Part shown: positions 16,821-25,576 of the stretch, one piece after another
How the letters are laid out: each line of letters begins with the position of its first letter
Position numbering within the stretch: the first letter of the stretch is position 1
NCBI RefSeq assembly: GCF_014534645.1
Contig: NZ_JACVQF010000218.1
Coordinates: 62,001-126,000 of the forward strand
Reading direction: 5' to 3'
Length of the DNA: 64,000 bases
From: Streptomyces griseicoloratus
GTDB lineage: Bacteria; Actinomycetota; Actinomycetes; Streptomycetales; Streptomycetaceae
Translations under genes and position numbers: made by a program
Notes under the pieces: model-generated
What the model was told of the DNA's origin: nothing
Seen by the model: the letters and a program-made list of their open reading frames with translations, nothing else
Databases searched by the model: none

Positions 16821-17840
16821 GTGCCAGTCATATCCGTCCCCTACGCCTTCAACGAGGAGGACCTGTACGTCGACCTGGAGCCCATGACCGGACACCGGCT
16901 CTTCCTCAAGTGCGAGGGCTTCAACTTCGCCGGTTCGATCAAGCTGAAGGCCGCGACCGAGATGGTGGAGTCCGCCGAGCGGAACGGAATCCTCACCCGG
17001 GACTCCATCCTGGTCGAGTCCTCCTCCGGCAACCTCGGCGTCGCACTGAGCGTGATCGCGGCGAGCAAGGGCTACCGCTTCGTCTGCGTGACGGACTCCC
17101 GCTGCAACCTGGCCGCCCGGCTGATGATGGAGGCCCTGGGCAGCCAGGTCCACGTCGTCTCCGACGAGCACGCCGCCGGCGGCCTCCTGGGAGCCCGGCT
17201 GGCGCACCTGCGCGAGCTGTGCGCCGCGGACGACCGCTACGTGTGGCTGAGCCAGTACACCAACCCCGACAACTGGCGGGCGCACTACGGCCGGACGGCC
17301 CCGGCCATCGCCCGCCGCTTCCCGCAGCTGGACGTGCTGTTCATCGGCGTCGGCACCACCGGCACCCTGATGGGATGCGCGCGCTGGTTCCGCGCCTGGC
17401 ACCGTCCGGTGCGGATCATCGCGGTGGACAGCGTCGGTTCCGCCATCTTCGGCCATCCGCCCGGACGGCGGATGATCCCCGGACTGGGCATGAGCGTCCG
17501 GCCGCCGCTGCTCGACGAGTCGTACGTGGACGAGGCGGTCCGCGTCGAGGAGGCCGACGCCATCCGCGCCTGCCGGCACCTGGCGGAGCGGGGCTTCCTG
17601 TTCGGCGGGTCGACCGGCACGGTCGTCAGCGGGGCGACGAGCTGGCTCGACCGGCACGCGACGCCGGGCCTCACGCCCGTCGCGATCGCCCCGGACCTCG
17701 GTGAGCGCTATCTCGACACGATCTACCAGAGCAACTGGGTGGAGGCCCTTTACGACGACGACGCGCTCCCCCCGCCGGTCGAGCGCGACGACGGACGAAC
17801 GGACCGTGAGGAGCACGCCTCCGACGGCCTGCTTCCCTGA
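16821..17840 (+). CDS. sbnA: SbnA-like 2,3-diaminopropionate biosynthesis protein (cysteine synthase family, PLP)
   Basis: The 339-residue fold-type II PLP enzyme has the cofactor lysine Lys41 in FNFAGSIKLKAA, the carboxylate loop ESSSGNLGVAL and the phosphate-binding glycines GVGTTGTLMG. SbnA condenses O-phospho-L-serine with L-glutamate to give N-(1-amino-1-carboxy-2-ethyl)-glutamate, which SbnB converts to Dap. The pairing with SbnB distinguishes it from cysteine synthase. GTG 16821 follows GAGGAGGACATC. The C-terminal 25 residues are charged and probably disordered. Confidence 0.9.
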   Translation: MPVISVPYAFNEEDLYVDLEPMTGHRLFLKCEGFNFAGSIKLKAATEMVESAERNGILTRDSILVESSSGNLGVALSVIAASKGYRFVCVTDSRCNLAARLMMEALGSQVHVVSDEHAAGGLLGARLAHLRELCAADDRYVWLSQYTNPDNWRAHYGRTAPAIARRFPQLDVLFIGVGTTGTLMGCARWFRAWHRPVRIIAVDSVGSAIFGHPPGRRMIPGLGMSVRPPLLDESYVDEAVRVEEADAIRACRHLAERGFLFGGSTGTVVSGATSWLDRHATPGLTPVAIAPDLGERYLDTIYQSNWVEALYDDDALPPPVERDDGRTDREEHASDGLLP

Positions 17841-17885
17841 CCGCCCGCTCGGTGCGGGCACTTTCCCGGCCGAAGGCGGCGTCCC

Positions 17886-18644
17886 ATGTGCCCCCTCCTT
17901 CCGCGACGCTCCGAGGCGCCGGCCCCCGCGGGTGCGTACCGCCCGGTCCTGCGTCCCGAGCGGCTCACACCCGCCACGTGGGCCGGGCCTCCGAAGCCGC
18001 CCCGCTCCGGACGGCCCCGGCTGTGGCTGGCGTACGTGGACGACCTCCGCGGCGTCGTGGCCCCGCTCGCCGACTTGCTGCTGGACAGCCGGGAACGGGC
18101 GCGGGCCGCGGCGCTCCACCGGCCGGCGGACCAGGACGGCTACCGGGTCGCCCACGTGGGCCTGCGCATGCTTCTCGGTGCCTACCTCGGGGTCGAGCCG
18201 TCGGACGTGACGCTGGTCCGGCAGCCGTGCCCGTTGTGCCGGGCCCCGCACGGCCGTCCCGGCGTGCCCGGCGTGCCCCTGTGCTTCTCCCTCTCCCGTA
18301 CCGACGGCCTGTGCCTTCTCGCCTTCGCGGAAACGGCCGTCGGCGCGGACGTCGAGACACTGCCCGCCTCCGACGTCGTCGCCGGCCTCGCCACGATGCT
18401 GCATCCCGAGGAGACCGCCGAGCTCGCGGCGTGCCCGCCGGACCGGCGGCCCGCCGCCTTCGCCCGCGTGTGGACCCGCAAGGAGGCGTATCTGAAAGGG
18501 CTCGGCACCGGACTCGCACGTGACCTCCACCTCGACCGCCTCGGCACCTGCGCGTGCGGGCCCTGTCCGGTGCCGGGCTGGGCGGTCCACGACGTGGCGG
18601 TGGAGACGGGGTACGCGGCTGCCGTCGCCGTGGCCGAGGAGTGA
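17886..18644 (+). CDS. 4'-phosphopantetheinyl transferase, Sfp type
   Basis: The 252-residue enzyme transfers phosphopantetheine from CoA to carrier serines. The magnesium-binding motif VGADVE (152-157) and the WTRKEAYLKG motif (196-205) are intact. PLCFSLSRTDGLCLLAFA (131-148) is the conserved strand before them. It is the last gene of the cluster and presumably activates the carriers in the two synthetase proteins (Ser62 and Ser782). It is convergent with the anti-sigma gene that ends at 18706. Confidence 0.92.
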   Translation: MCPLLPRRSEAPAPAGAYRPVLRPERLTPATWAGPPKPPRSGRPRLWLAYVDDLRGVVAPLADLLLDSRERARAAALHRPADQDGYRVAHVGLRMLLGAYLGVEPSDVTLVRQPCPLCRAPHGRPGVPGVPLCFSLSRTDGLCLLAFAETAVGADVETLPASDVVAGLATMLHPEETAELAACPPDRRPAAFARVWTRKEAYLKGLGTGLARDLHLDRLGTCACGPCPVPGWAVHDVAVETGYAAAVAVAEE

Positions 18645-18705
18645 CGCGGCAGTCCGCCCGCCCACTCGGTTCCCGGACGCGGACGCGGTGCGCGTGCCGG
18701 TGTCG

Positions 18706-19443
18706 TCACGCGGGAAGGGAGATGAAGGCGAGGATGTCGGTGGTGGGCCGAGGGGAGCCGCCGGCCGGTTCGACCGTGATGCAGACGGCAGTGGCTCCGC
18801 CGAGCCGTCCGTCCAGGACGCGGGACTGGCGTCCGCCCGTGGCCGGCAGCAGTCCCGCCGGCCGGTACCACCCCGAGTCCGCGTACCAGAGCTCGTAGAC
18901 CCGGTCGCCGGCGAGCGGCGGCAGCTGTGAGGCGATGAACGCCGAGCGGTCCTGCCCGCGGGAGGCGACGACGGCGGCGTTGCCGCCGTACTCCAGCTTC
19001 GAGGTGGTGATCGTGGCGTCGGGGGCGGTCAGGACGTCGGCGAGTCGTCCGGTTTCCGCACGGGCCAGGGCGGACTGCTCACGCGCGGTGTCGGCCTCCG
19101 AGCTCTGCCACCAGGCGACACCTCCGAGAGCCGCGGCCGCCGCCAGGGACGCGGCCAGCGCCGGCCAAAGACGCCGTTCCCGGCGGCGCCGGGACGCGAC
19201 CGGCCCGGGACGGTCCTGGCGTACGGTGCCGATCCGGTCGAGCACCCGGCGGCGCAGGTCCGCGGGGGGTGCGCTCGTCTCGGCCGCGCCCAGCCGAACG
19301 GCCGCCCCGGACAACTGTTCGGCCTCCAGGCGGCATGAGGTACAGCCGGCCAGGTGGTTCTCGAAGGCGGCCTCCTCATCGGCCGGGAGCGCGTGCAGCA
19401 CGTAGGCGCCGACGTCGAGGTGGGGATCGTCGGTACGGTTCAC
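18706..19443 (-). CDS. rskA: Anti-sigma-K factor RskA-like membrane protein
   Basis: The 245-residue protein has an N-terminal zinc anti-sigma domain (about 1-75) with the HxxxCxxC motif NHLAGCTSC, one transmembrane helix (LWPALAASLAAAAALGGVAWW, about 115-135) and an extracytoplasmic RskA domain ending in ILAFISLPA. It binds and inactivates the ECF sigma factor encoded just upstream and probably releases it after regulated proteolysis or redox change. GTG 19443 overlaps the sigma stop codon (GTGA), implying coupled translation and stoichiometric production. Confidence 0.9.
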   Translation of the reverse strand: MNRTDDPHLDVGAYVLHALPADEEAAFENHLAGCTSCRLEAEQLSGAAVRLGAAETSAPPADLRRRVLDRIGTVRQDRPGPVASRRRRERRLWPALAASLAAAAALGGVAWWQSSEADTAREQSALARAETGRLADVLTAPDATITTSKLEYGGNAAVVASRGQDRSAFIASQLPPLAGDRVYELWYADSGWYRPAGLLPATGGRQSRVLDGRLGGATAVCITVEPAGGSPRPTTDILAFISLPA

Positions 19444-20051
19444 GAACCCGCCTCCAGACACTCGTGCAGGCGCCGCAGCCCCTGACGTATCCGCGACTTG
19501 ACGGTTCCCGCCGGGGCGGAGAGTGCCGCGGCGACCTCCGCGTACGTCAATCCCTCGTAGTAGGCCAGCACCAGGGGCAGCCGCAGCTCCCGGGCGAGCT
19601 GGGCCAGGCAGCGGAAGACCACGCGCTGCTCCTCCCGCACCTCGACCTCTTCGGCCACGGTGTCGAAGGACCGTTCCTGCTCCAGGAGCGCCGCACGCAG
19701 CTCGCGGGCGCGGCCCGTGGCGGTGGACCTCACCCGGTCCACCGCCCGGCGGTGCGCGAGGGTGAGGACCCAGTTCCGGGCGGCTCCCCGCTCCGGACGG
19801 AACAGGTGGGCGGTGCGCCACACCTCCACCATCACGTCCTGGGTCACCTCCTCCGCCTGGGCCCTGTCCCTCAGCACACGGCAGGCCAGCCCCATCACCG
19901 TCTGTGCCAGGGCGTCGTACACCCCGGCGAACGCCTGTTCGTCGCCATCGGCGGCGCGGGTGAGCAGCTGGTCCAGCCTGGAGTCGTCCGCGGACCGTCC
20001 GGGCCGCCCGTGAGCGTCACCTTCCGTTCGAGCTCCGGTTCCACGACCCAT
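19440..20051 (-). CDS. sigK: ECF RNA polymerase sigma factor, SigK-like
   Basis: The 203-residue sigma-70 protein has region 2 (DQLLTRAADGDEQAFAGVYDALAQTVMGLACRVLRDRAQAEEVTQDVMVEVWR) and region 4 (LRLPLVLAYYEGLTYAEVAAALSAPAGTVKSRIRQGLRRL). Pairing with an RskA-type anti-sigma places it in the SigK group (ECF19-like), which in mycobacteria responds to redox signals. ATG 20051 with GAGGAGG five bases upstream is preferred to the longer frame from 20102. Confidence 0.9.
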   Translation of the reverse strand: MGRGTGARTEGDAHGRPGRSADDSRLDQLLTRAADGDEQAFAGVYDALAQTVMGLACRVLRDRAQAEEVTQDVMVEVWRTAHLFRPERGAARNWVLTLAHRRAVDRVRSTATGRARELRAALLEQERSFDTVAEEVEVREEQRVVFRCLAQLARELRLPLVLAYYEGLTYAEVAAALSAPAGTVKSRIRQGLRRLHECLEAGS

Positions 20052-20471
20052 CGCGCCTCCTCGGCTCAGCTCGACACTGGCTCCCCTCCCCGGAGAGCGC
20101 ATCCCTCTGGAGCCGTCCGTCTGACGGATTCACCTGCCTGCCGCAGCGGACGGCAGGCCGTCCGTCCGGCCGGGTGAGGCTGCGCGCTCCCTCCCCCTTT
20201 GTTCGGAGCCGTCGCCCCGGCAGATCAAGATCATGTCGTCCGCGCCCGGTGCGTCCGCCCTCCGGGAGCCCGTCCGCAGGGTTTCGGCCAACTGTCGCGG
20301 TGAATATGCCAGGAGACTGGCCGGAAACTCATGGTGACAGTGGTTCAGTAGTGAACATACTCGTCAGCTAGGGCGTCTCACACCATGCGACGGCGTCCTC
20401 ACGCACAGCACACGAGCCGCACGGACGCCAGGCCCGACCGGCAGGCGAGCTGGCGACGGGGGAGGGGAGCA
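20052..20471. other. Intergenic region, 420 bp, with divergent promoters presumed
   Basis: This gap separates the divergent ECF sigma gene and the TTA-containing small gene. The only clear structure is GTTCA-GTAG-TGAAC (20343-20356), a 5-bp-arm dyad followed by the AT-rich CATACT. These may form an operator and -10 region for the plus-strand gene. I see no RNA gene here. Confidence 0.3.
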
Positions 20472-20882
20472 GTGCACGACGAGTTCCTGTGCCATGTCAC
20501 CGCCTACGGTGTCTGCGACGGCCGGCGCATCGGCGTACCCCTGGGCACCTACCGGGCCCCCACGCTGGCCCTCGCCCTGTGGTGGCTGCGCGACCGCGCG
20601 TCCTGGATCGCCGAGCGCCTGGACCCGCAGCCCGACACCCCGCACTTACCCGCCGGTGCCCTGACCCCGGTCGCCGACGACGCTCCCGACGTGCCCCGCG
20701 TGCTGCGTTCCTGGTGCGCCGACGACGTCCAGCAGGAACTGGTCGCCGACGAGTTGGCCGCGGGACGGCTGGTGCGCGTCGCGACCAGCGACGACACCAC
20801 GGAATACGAGCTGCTGGCCGAGTCCGTGGACGCCCTGCGCATGCAGCGCGCGGCCCCGCCACTGGTCGTGCACGTCGCCTGA
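20472..20882 (+). CDS. Conserved hypothetical protein with a TTA (bldA-type) codon
   Basis: I do not recognise a family. The 136-residue soluble protein has an N-terminal block rich in aromatic and basic residues (ALALWWLRDRASWIAERL) and an acidic middle (ADDAPDVPRVLRSWCADDVQQELVADELAAGRLVRV). Leu59 is encoded by TTA (20646-20648), the codon read only by the developmental tRNA BldA in Streptomyces. I found no other in-frame TTA in the window, so translation is probably delayed to development. GTG 20472 follows GGAGGGGAGC. It lies 75 bp before the FHA-ABC gene. Confidence 0.6.
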   Translation: MHDEFLCHVTAYGVCDGRRIGVPLGTYRAPTLALALWWLRDRASWIAERLDPQPDTPHLPAGALTPVADDAPDVPRVLRSWCADDVQQELVADELAAGRLVRVATSDDTTEYELLAESVDALRMQRAAPPLVVHVA

Positions 20883-20957
20883 CCGCCGTCCCCGCCCGGC
20901 GCCGGAAGTGCCCCGACCGCCCAGGCATCGGGGTGTACGAATCGGTAGAATCCAGGC

Positions 20958-23297
20958 ATGGTGAAGCGGCCGGCCGCCCCGACCGCGCCGGAACTCGTCA
21001 TGGAGACCGACACGGGCTCCACCGTGATGAGTCCGAGCCGCGACTACCACGTCGGGCGCGACCCCTCGTGCGACGTCGTCATCGACGACGCCCGCGTCTC
21101 GTGGCACCACGCGGTGCTGCGGCCCGTGGGCGGCCACTGGACGCTCGAGGACGACAACAGCGCCAACGGCACCTACACCGACGGCCACCGCGTCCACGAG
21201 TGGGACGTCGGCCCCGGCACCGTCATCCACTTCGGCAGTCCGGCGGACGGGCCCTGCGCGGTCCTCACCAGCCGCCGCGCCCCGGAGCATTCGCCGGCGG
21301 CCGACACCGTCTCGCTGCCGGCCCTGGCCGGCCTCCGGCAGCCGACCACCGTACGGCCGCTGCCCGCCCGCCCCGTCCGCATCGGCCGGGCCCCCGGCAA
21401 CGACCTCGTCGTCGACGACCTGGTCGTCTCCCACCGGCACGCCGAACTGCGCACGCTGCCCGACGGGACCTACGAGATCGTCGACCTCGGCAGCCACACC
21501 GGCACCTACCTCAACGGCGTGCGCGTCACCAGCGCCCGCGTGGGCCCCGGTGACATCGTCGGCATCGGCCACTCCGACTTCTGCCTGGTCGGCGACACGC
21601 TCCAGGAGTACGTCGACACCGGCGAGGTCTCCCTCGACGTACAGGACCTCACGGTCGCCGTCGACGGCGGGCGGCGGACCCTGCTCGACCACGTGTCGTT
21701 CCCGGTGCGGGAGAAGTGCCTGCTGGCGGTCGTCGGCCCCAGCGGCGCCGGCAAGTCCACGCTCCTCAACGCGCTCACCGGACAGCGGCCCGCCGACCAG
21801 GGCACCGTGCTCTACGACGGCCGCGACCTGTACCACGACTACGCCGAACTGCGGCAGCGCATCGGCCTCGTCCCGCAGGACGACATCCTGCACACCCAGC
21901 TGACCGTCCGCAGCGCCCTGTCCTACGCGGCCGAGCTGCGCTTCCCGCAGGACACCGCGAAGGCCGAGCGCCGGGCCAGGGTCGACGACGTGATGCGCGA
22001 GCTGGGCCTGGAGCAGCGCGCGGGGCAGCACGTGCACAGCCTGTCCGGCGGACAGCGCAAGCGGGTCAGTGTGGCCCTGGAACTGCTGACCAAGCCGTCG
22101 CTGCTCTTCCTCGACGAACCCACCTCCGGCCTCGACCCCGGCATGGACCGCTCGGTCATGCGCATGCTGCGGGGCCTCGCCGACGACGGACGGACCGTCA
22201 TCGTCGTCACGCACAGCGTCCTCAGCCTCGACGTGTGCGACCGGCTCCTCATCCTCGCCCCCGGCGGCAAGATGGCCTACTACGGGCCGCCCGGGGAGGC
22301 GCTGCCCTTTTTCGGCGTCGAGCACTGGCCCGAGGCGTTCGAAGCCTTCGAGCGGGACCGGGAACGGGACTGGGCGGGCCGGTTCCGCTCCTCGCCCCTG
22401 TACGCGCGGTACGTCGCCGGGGCCACCGCACAGCCCCCGCGGCCCCGGTCCGGCCCGGTCGTCATCACCCCGCCGGCCAGCCCGCGCAGCCCGGTCGCCC
22501 AGCTCGGTACGCTGGTCCGCCGGTACGCGGCCGCGCTCAGTTCCGACCGCACCTTCCTGGCCATCATGATCGCCCTGCCCTTCGTGATGGGGGCGATGGC
22601 CCGCGCCCTGGCCGGCGGCCGGCTGACGCAGCAGTCCGCGATCAACACGCTGCTGATCCTGTGTGTCGGCGGCGTGCTCACGGGCGCGGCCAACGCCGTG
22701 CGGGAACTGGTCAAGGAACGCGTGATCTACCAGCGGGAACGGGCGGTGGGCCTGTCCAGATCGGCGTACCTGATGTCGAAGGTCGTCGTCCTGGGCACGG
22801 TCACCGTGCTCCAGGCCGTGGTGCTCACGCTGGTCGCCCTGCTCGGGGTCGATCTCAACGTGCCGGGAGGCGAAGGCGTGTTGATGCCGCCCCTTGTGGA
22901 GATCACGGTCGCGGTCGCCCTGCTGGCCTTCACGTCGATGATGCTCGGTCTGGTGGTGTCCGCGCTGGTGCGCAAGGAAGAAGTCACAATGCCGCTGCTG
23001 GTGCTGCTGGCCATCGTCCAGGTCGTGTTCTCCGGTGCCCTGCTGAAGCTGGACGGCGTGCCCGGCCTGGAGCAGCTGTCCTGGCTGGTGCCTGCACGGT
23101 GGGCGCTCGGTGCGATGGCGGGCACGGTCGGGCTGGGCCGGCTCGTGCCCGGTGAGCTGACCTCCGACCCGCTCTTCGAACACTCGGCGGGCGTGTGGCT
23201 GCTCGACATCGGCATGCTGCTGGTGCTGTCGGTGGCCTTCGGCGTCCTCGTCTCCCGGCTCCTGCGCCGTCACGAGCCCGTGGTGATGCGGAGGTAG
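20958..23297 (+). CDS. FHA-FHA-ABC transporter (ATPase and permease in one chain, Rv1747-like)
   Basis: The 779-residue protein has two forkhead-associated domains (about 30-105 and 140-212, each with GR...S.H...NGT.. motifs), an ABCG-type ATPase (Walker A GPSGAGKST 260-268, signature LSGGQRKR, Walker B LLFLDEPTSGLD, H-loop VTHS) and an ABC-2 membrane domain with six helices (about 530-775). The same order occurs in Mycobacterium tuberculosis Rv1747, an exporter whose FHA domains bind phosphothreonine set by a Ser/Thr kinase. It should work as a homodimer. The substrate is unknown. Confidence 0.9.
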   Translation: MVKRPAAPTAPELVMETDTGSTVMSPSRDYHVGRDPSCDVVIDDARVSWHHAVLRPVGGHWTLEDDNSANGTYTDGHRVHEWDVGPGTVIHFGSPADGPCAVLTSRRAPEHSPAADTVSLPALAGLRQPTTVRPLPARPVRIGRAPGNDLVVDDLVVSHRHAELRTLPDGTYEIVDLGSHTGTYLNGVRVTSARVGPGDIVGIGHSDFCLVGDTLQEYVDTGEVSLDVQDLTVAVDGGRRTLLDHVSFPVREKCLLAVVGPSGAGKSTLLNALTGQRPADQGTVLYDGRDLYHDYAELRQRIGLVPQDDILHTQLTVRSALSYAAELRFPQDTAKAERRARVDDVMRELGLEQRAGQHVHSLSGGQRKRVSVALELLTKPSLLFLDEPTSGLDPGMDRSVMRMLRGLADDGRTVIVVTHSVLSLDVCDRLLILAPGGKMAYYGPPGEALPFFGVEHWPEAFEAFERDRERDWAGRFRSSPLYARYVAGATAQPPRPRSGPVVITPPASPRSPVAQLGTLVRRYAAALSSDRTFLAIMIALPFVMGAMARALAGGRLTQQSAINTLLILCVGGVLTGAANAVRELVKERVIYQRERAVGLSRSAYLMSKVVVLGTVTVLQAVVLTLVALLGVDLNVPGGEGVLMPPLVEITVAVALLAFTSMMLGLVVSALVRKEEVTMPLLVLLAIVQVVFSGALLKLDGVPGLEQLSWLVPARWALGAMAGTVGLGRLVPGELTSDPLFEHSAGVWLLDIGMLLVLSVAFGVLVSRLLRRHEPVVMRR

Positions 23298-23764
23298 ACG
23301 GCTCGGGCCGCGTCGCCCACCCGTCCGTGGCCGGGTCCCCGGGTCCCCGGCGTCCCGCGCGGCCCCCGCGCGGGCCGCCTCGCGCCCCGCGCTGGGCCGC
23401 CTCGCCGGACGAACTCACGCCGCCCCGAGCGGCCTGCGGCCTCGCCCACCCAAGCGAGCCGAGAAGCCGGCCGCGTGCTTCGAGCCGATGCACGGCGCCC
23501 GGGCGCGGACCGCGCCGGCTCGGGGGCTTGTGGTCTGAGGGGCCTGGGCGTGTGGGTGGGGGTGCGTGCGCGGCGCCCGGTCCCGCTGATCGGGGCCGGG
23601 TCTGCGGAGGGACCAGGGCCACGGCCCGACGTGTGGATTCGGGGACCTGAGCGGCCTGCGGAACCCACCCGCGGACGGACCGGCAGCAGGCGGCCCGTCC
23701 GACCGGCGCCGCCCGCTGCCGGGACGAAAGACGCCTCCCGCCCCCGCGGGCGGGCAGCCTGCGG
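23298..23764. other. Non-coding GC-rich region before the minisatellite
   Basis: There is no convincing gene here. Open frames exist on both strands, but they are low-complexity Pro/Arg/Gly/Ala and shift where the repeats begin. Short duplications such as GGGTCCCCGGGTCCCC occur at the left end. Parts of it look like decayed copies of the 74-bp unit found to the right. Confidence 0.5.
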
Positions 23765-24200
23765 CACATCGGCGGACCCACGGAACCGGACCCACGGACC
23801 CCGAGCCGCGTGCCGGGTGCGCGGTGTCCGGGCGCGCAGACCCGCAGTCCGTGCGGGACCGGAGCCACGGGGGCCGGGCTGTGGCGCGGGGTGTGTTGTG
23901 TTCGGGTGCGCAGATCCGTGGTGCGTGCGGGACCGGAGCTATGGGGTCCGGGCTGTGGCGCGGGGTGTGTGGTGTTCGGGTGCGCAGATCCGTGGTGCGT
24001 GCGGGACCGGAGCTATGGGGGCCGGGCTGTGGCGCGGGGTGTGTGGTGTTCGGGTGCGCAGATCCGTGGTGCGTGCGGGACCGGAGCCACGCGGTCCGGG
24101 CCGTGGCGCCGGGTGCGTGGCGTCCGGGTACGCAGATCCCTGGTCCGCGCGGGACCGGAGCCACGTGCAGATCCGTGGTTCGGGCGGAACGGGGCACCCG
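23765..24200. repeat. Minisatellite: about five tandem 74-bp units plus partial copies
   Basis: A unit beginning CAGATCCGTGGTGCGTGCGG recurs at 23837 (diverged, CAGACCC...), 23911, 23985, 24059 and 24133, exactly 74 bp apart each time. A degenerate copy lies near 23765, and a 34-bp truncated unit leads to a last start at 24167. The central three copies are nearly identical; outer ones diverge. As 74 is not a multiple of three, the frame changes in each copy, which argues against coding. It sits between the 3' ends of two convergent genes. Confidence 0.85.
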
Positions 24201-24231
24201 CTGCTTCCGCGCTGCGCCGGGTCCGGCGTCG

Positions 24232-25509
24232 TTACCGCGCCGGTCCCTCGTGTGTGTCGGAGTGTCGGGCGAGTCGCTGGGCGAGCGACGCGCCGAGGAA
24301 GCCGGCCGCCAGGCCCCACAGGACCGCGAGACCGACCGCGCCCCACAGGTGCGGGCGCAGGAAGAGCTGTCCGGACAGATCGCCCCCCAGATCGCCGATG
24401 CCGAGCACCGAGAGGCCGTACCGCGCGGAGACCCGGCCGACGAGGCAGATCATCAGTGTCGCCAGTGCCAGCGCGACGGCCATGTGCACGGCGTGCCGCC
24501 ATGCCGGCGTCCGTGCCGGGGAGCGGCGCGCCATCAGCCACCCGGCGGCCGGCAGCAGCACCACGTCGGCGACCAGGAGCCACCACACCCGGCCGTCGTG
24601 CTCGGCGAGGGTCCCCAGGTTGAGCGTCGACACGTCCGGCGTGCGCAGCACCTCGTCGAGCACCTGCGGCATCGGCAGCCCGAACGGTCCCTCCACGCGC
24701 CCGTCCCAGGTGGCGCCGAGGCCGATCGTGAGCGCCGGCCACACCAGGTTCGGCAGGCCGAGCAGCAGCACGGCGAAGGTCTGCGCCGGGTGCCCCCGAG
24801 TCCCCGCGACGACCAGGCCGACGACGACGCCGATGACGACGTAGGCGAGCAGCAGGGCGACCACGGCGTACGCCGCCGGCCGCACCGACGCATGCAGACG
24901 CAGCAGCCGCGCCGGCAGCGGCGCCCCGCGCGACACCAGCAGGGCCAGCACCAGCACACCCGCCAGCCACAGCAGTCCGAAGAAGGCCGTCAGCGGCACG
25001 TCCGTGGTGAAGCCGACCTCCGGAGAGAGTCCGAACAGATCCCCCAGGTCGTCCAGCAGCCCCTCCCCGAGGGGCACCTCGAAGGTCTGGTGCGAGGCGA
25101 AGGACAGCCCGAGGAGGGCGAGCAGCCACAGGACGGCGATCCTGGCGGCCCAGCCGGCCAGTTCCCCGGCACTGCCCACGGCCCCGTGACGCAGCGGCCG
25201 CAGGAAACCCGCGGCGATCACCAGCGCCCCGGTCAGCGTGACGGACAACGGCATCACGGTCAGCGCCGCCTCCGTGTCGGCGAGCCCGTCGGCGTTCCCA
25301 AACAGCTCCACCGCACCGCCCACGGCGGTCACCACCGTCGCCGTGACGACCCGGGGGAAGGCGTTGTCCGGCAGGTCCGCCGCGCCCGCCGCCCACAGCC
25401 CGAGCGCGGCCACCAGCCCCATGGCGACCAGCCCGGCCAGCACCGTGGCCAGTGCCTGGAGCCAGCCGTGCCGGGCGCCGGCCCGGGCGGAGGGGGTTCG
25501 CGAGCTCAC
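24232..25509 (-). CDS. Streptophobe family membrane protein
   Basis: The 425-residue protein is strongly hydrophobic, with about nine or ten predicted transmembrane helices separated by short loops. It begins with a basic cytoplasmic tail and the helix LQALATVLAGLVAMGLVAALGLWAAG. The overall pattern, including NLVWPALTIGLGATWDG and the last pair of helices, matches the streptophobe family, known almost only from Streptomyces and without assigned function. It is followed on its strand by the minisatellite. Confidence 0.8.
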   Translation of the reverse strand: MSSRTPSARAGARHGWLQALATVLAGLVAMGLVAALGLWAAGAADLPDNAFPRVVTATVVTAVGGAVELFGNADGLADTEAALTVMPLSVTLTGALVIAAGFLRPLRHGAVGSAGELAGWAARIAVLWLLALLGLSFASHQTFEVPLGEGLLDDLGDLFGLSPEVGFTTDVPLTAFFGLLWLAGVLVLALLVSRGAPLPARLLRLHASVRPAAYAVVALLLAYVVIGVVVGLVVAGTRGHPAQTFAVLLLGLPNLVWPALTIGLGATWDGRVEGPFGLPMPQVLDEVLRTPDVSTLNLGTLAEHDGRVWWLLVADVVLLPAAGWLMARRSPARTPAWRHAVHMAVALALATLMICLVGRVSARYGLSVLGIGDLGGDLSGQLFLRPHLWGAVGLAVLWGLAAGFLGASLAQRLARHSDTHEGPAR

Positions 25510-25576
25510 GCTGCCACGCTAAGCAGCAGCCGCGCGGTGCGCCCGCCGACGGGGCCGTCCGCGCCGGCGCCGTGAC

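Noticed and set aside
16821-17840. Cysteine synthase for sulfur assimilation
   Set aside because: Coupling with the SbnB-like gene and an NRPS fits SbnA, which makes the Dap precursor, better than O-acetylserine sulfhydrylase.
23475-25396. Long open frames on both strands across the minisatellite and the streptophobe gene
   Set aside because: They are made of low-complexity Arg/Pro/Gly/Ala, change register with each 74-bp unit and run antisense through a well-supported membrane protein gene.
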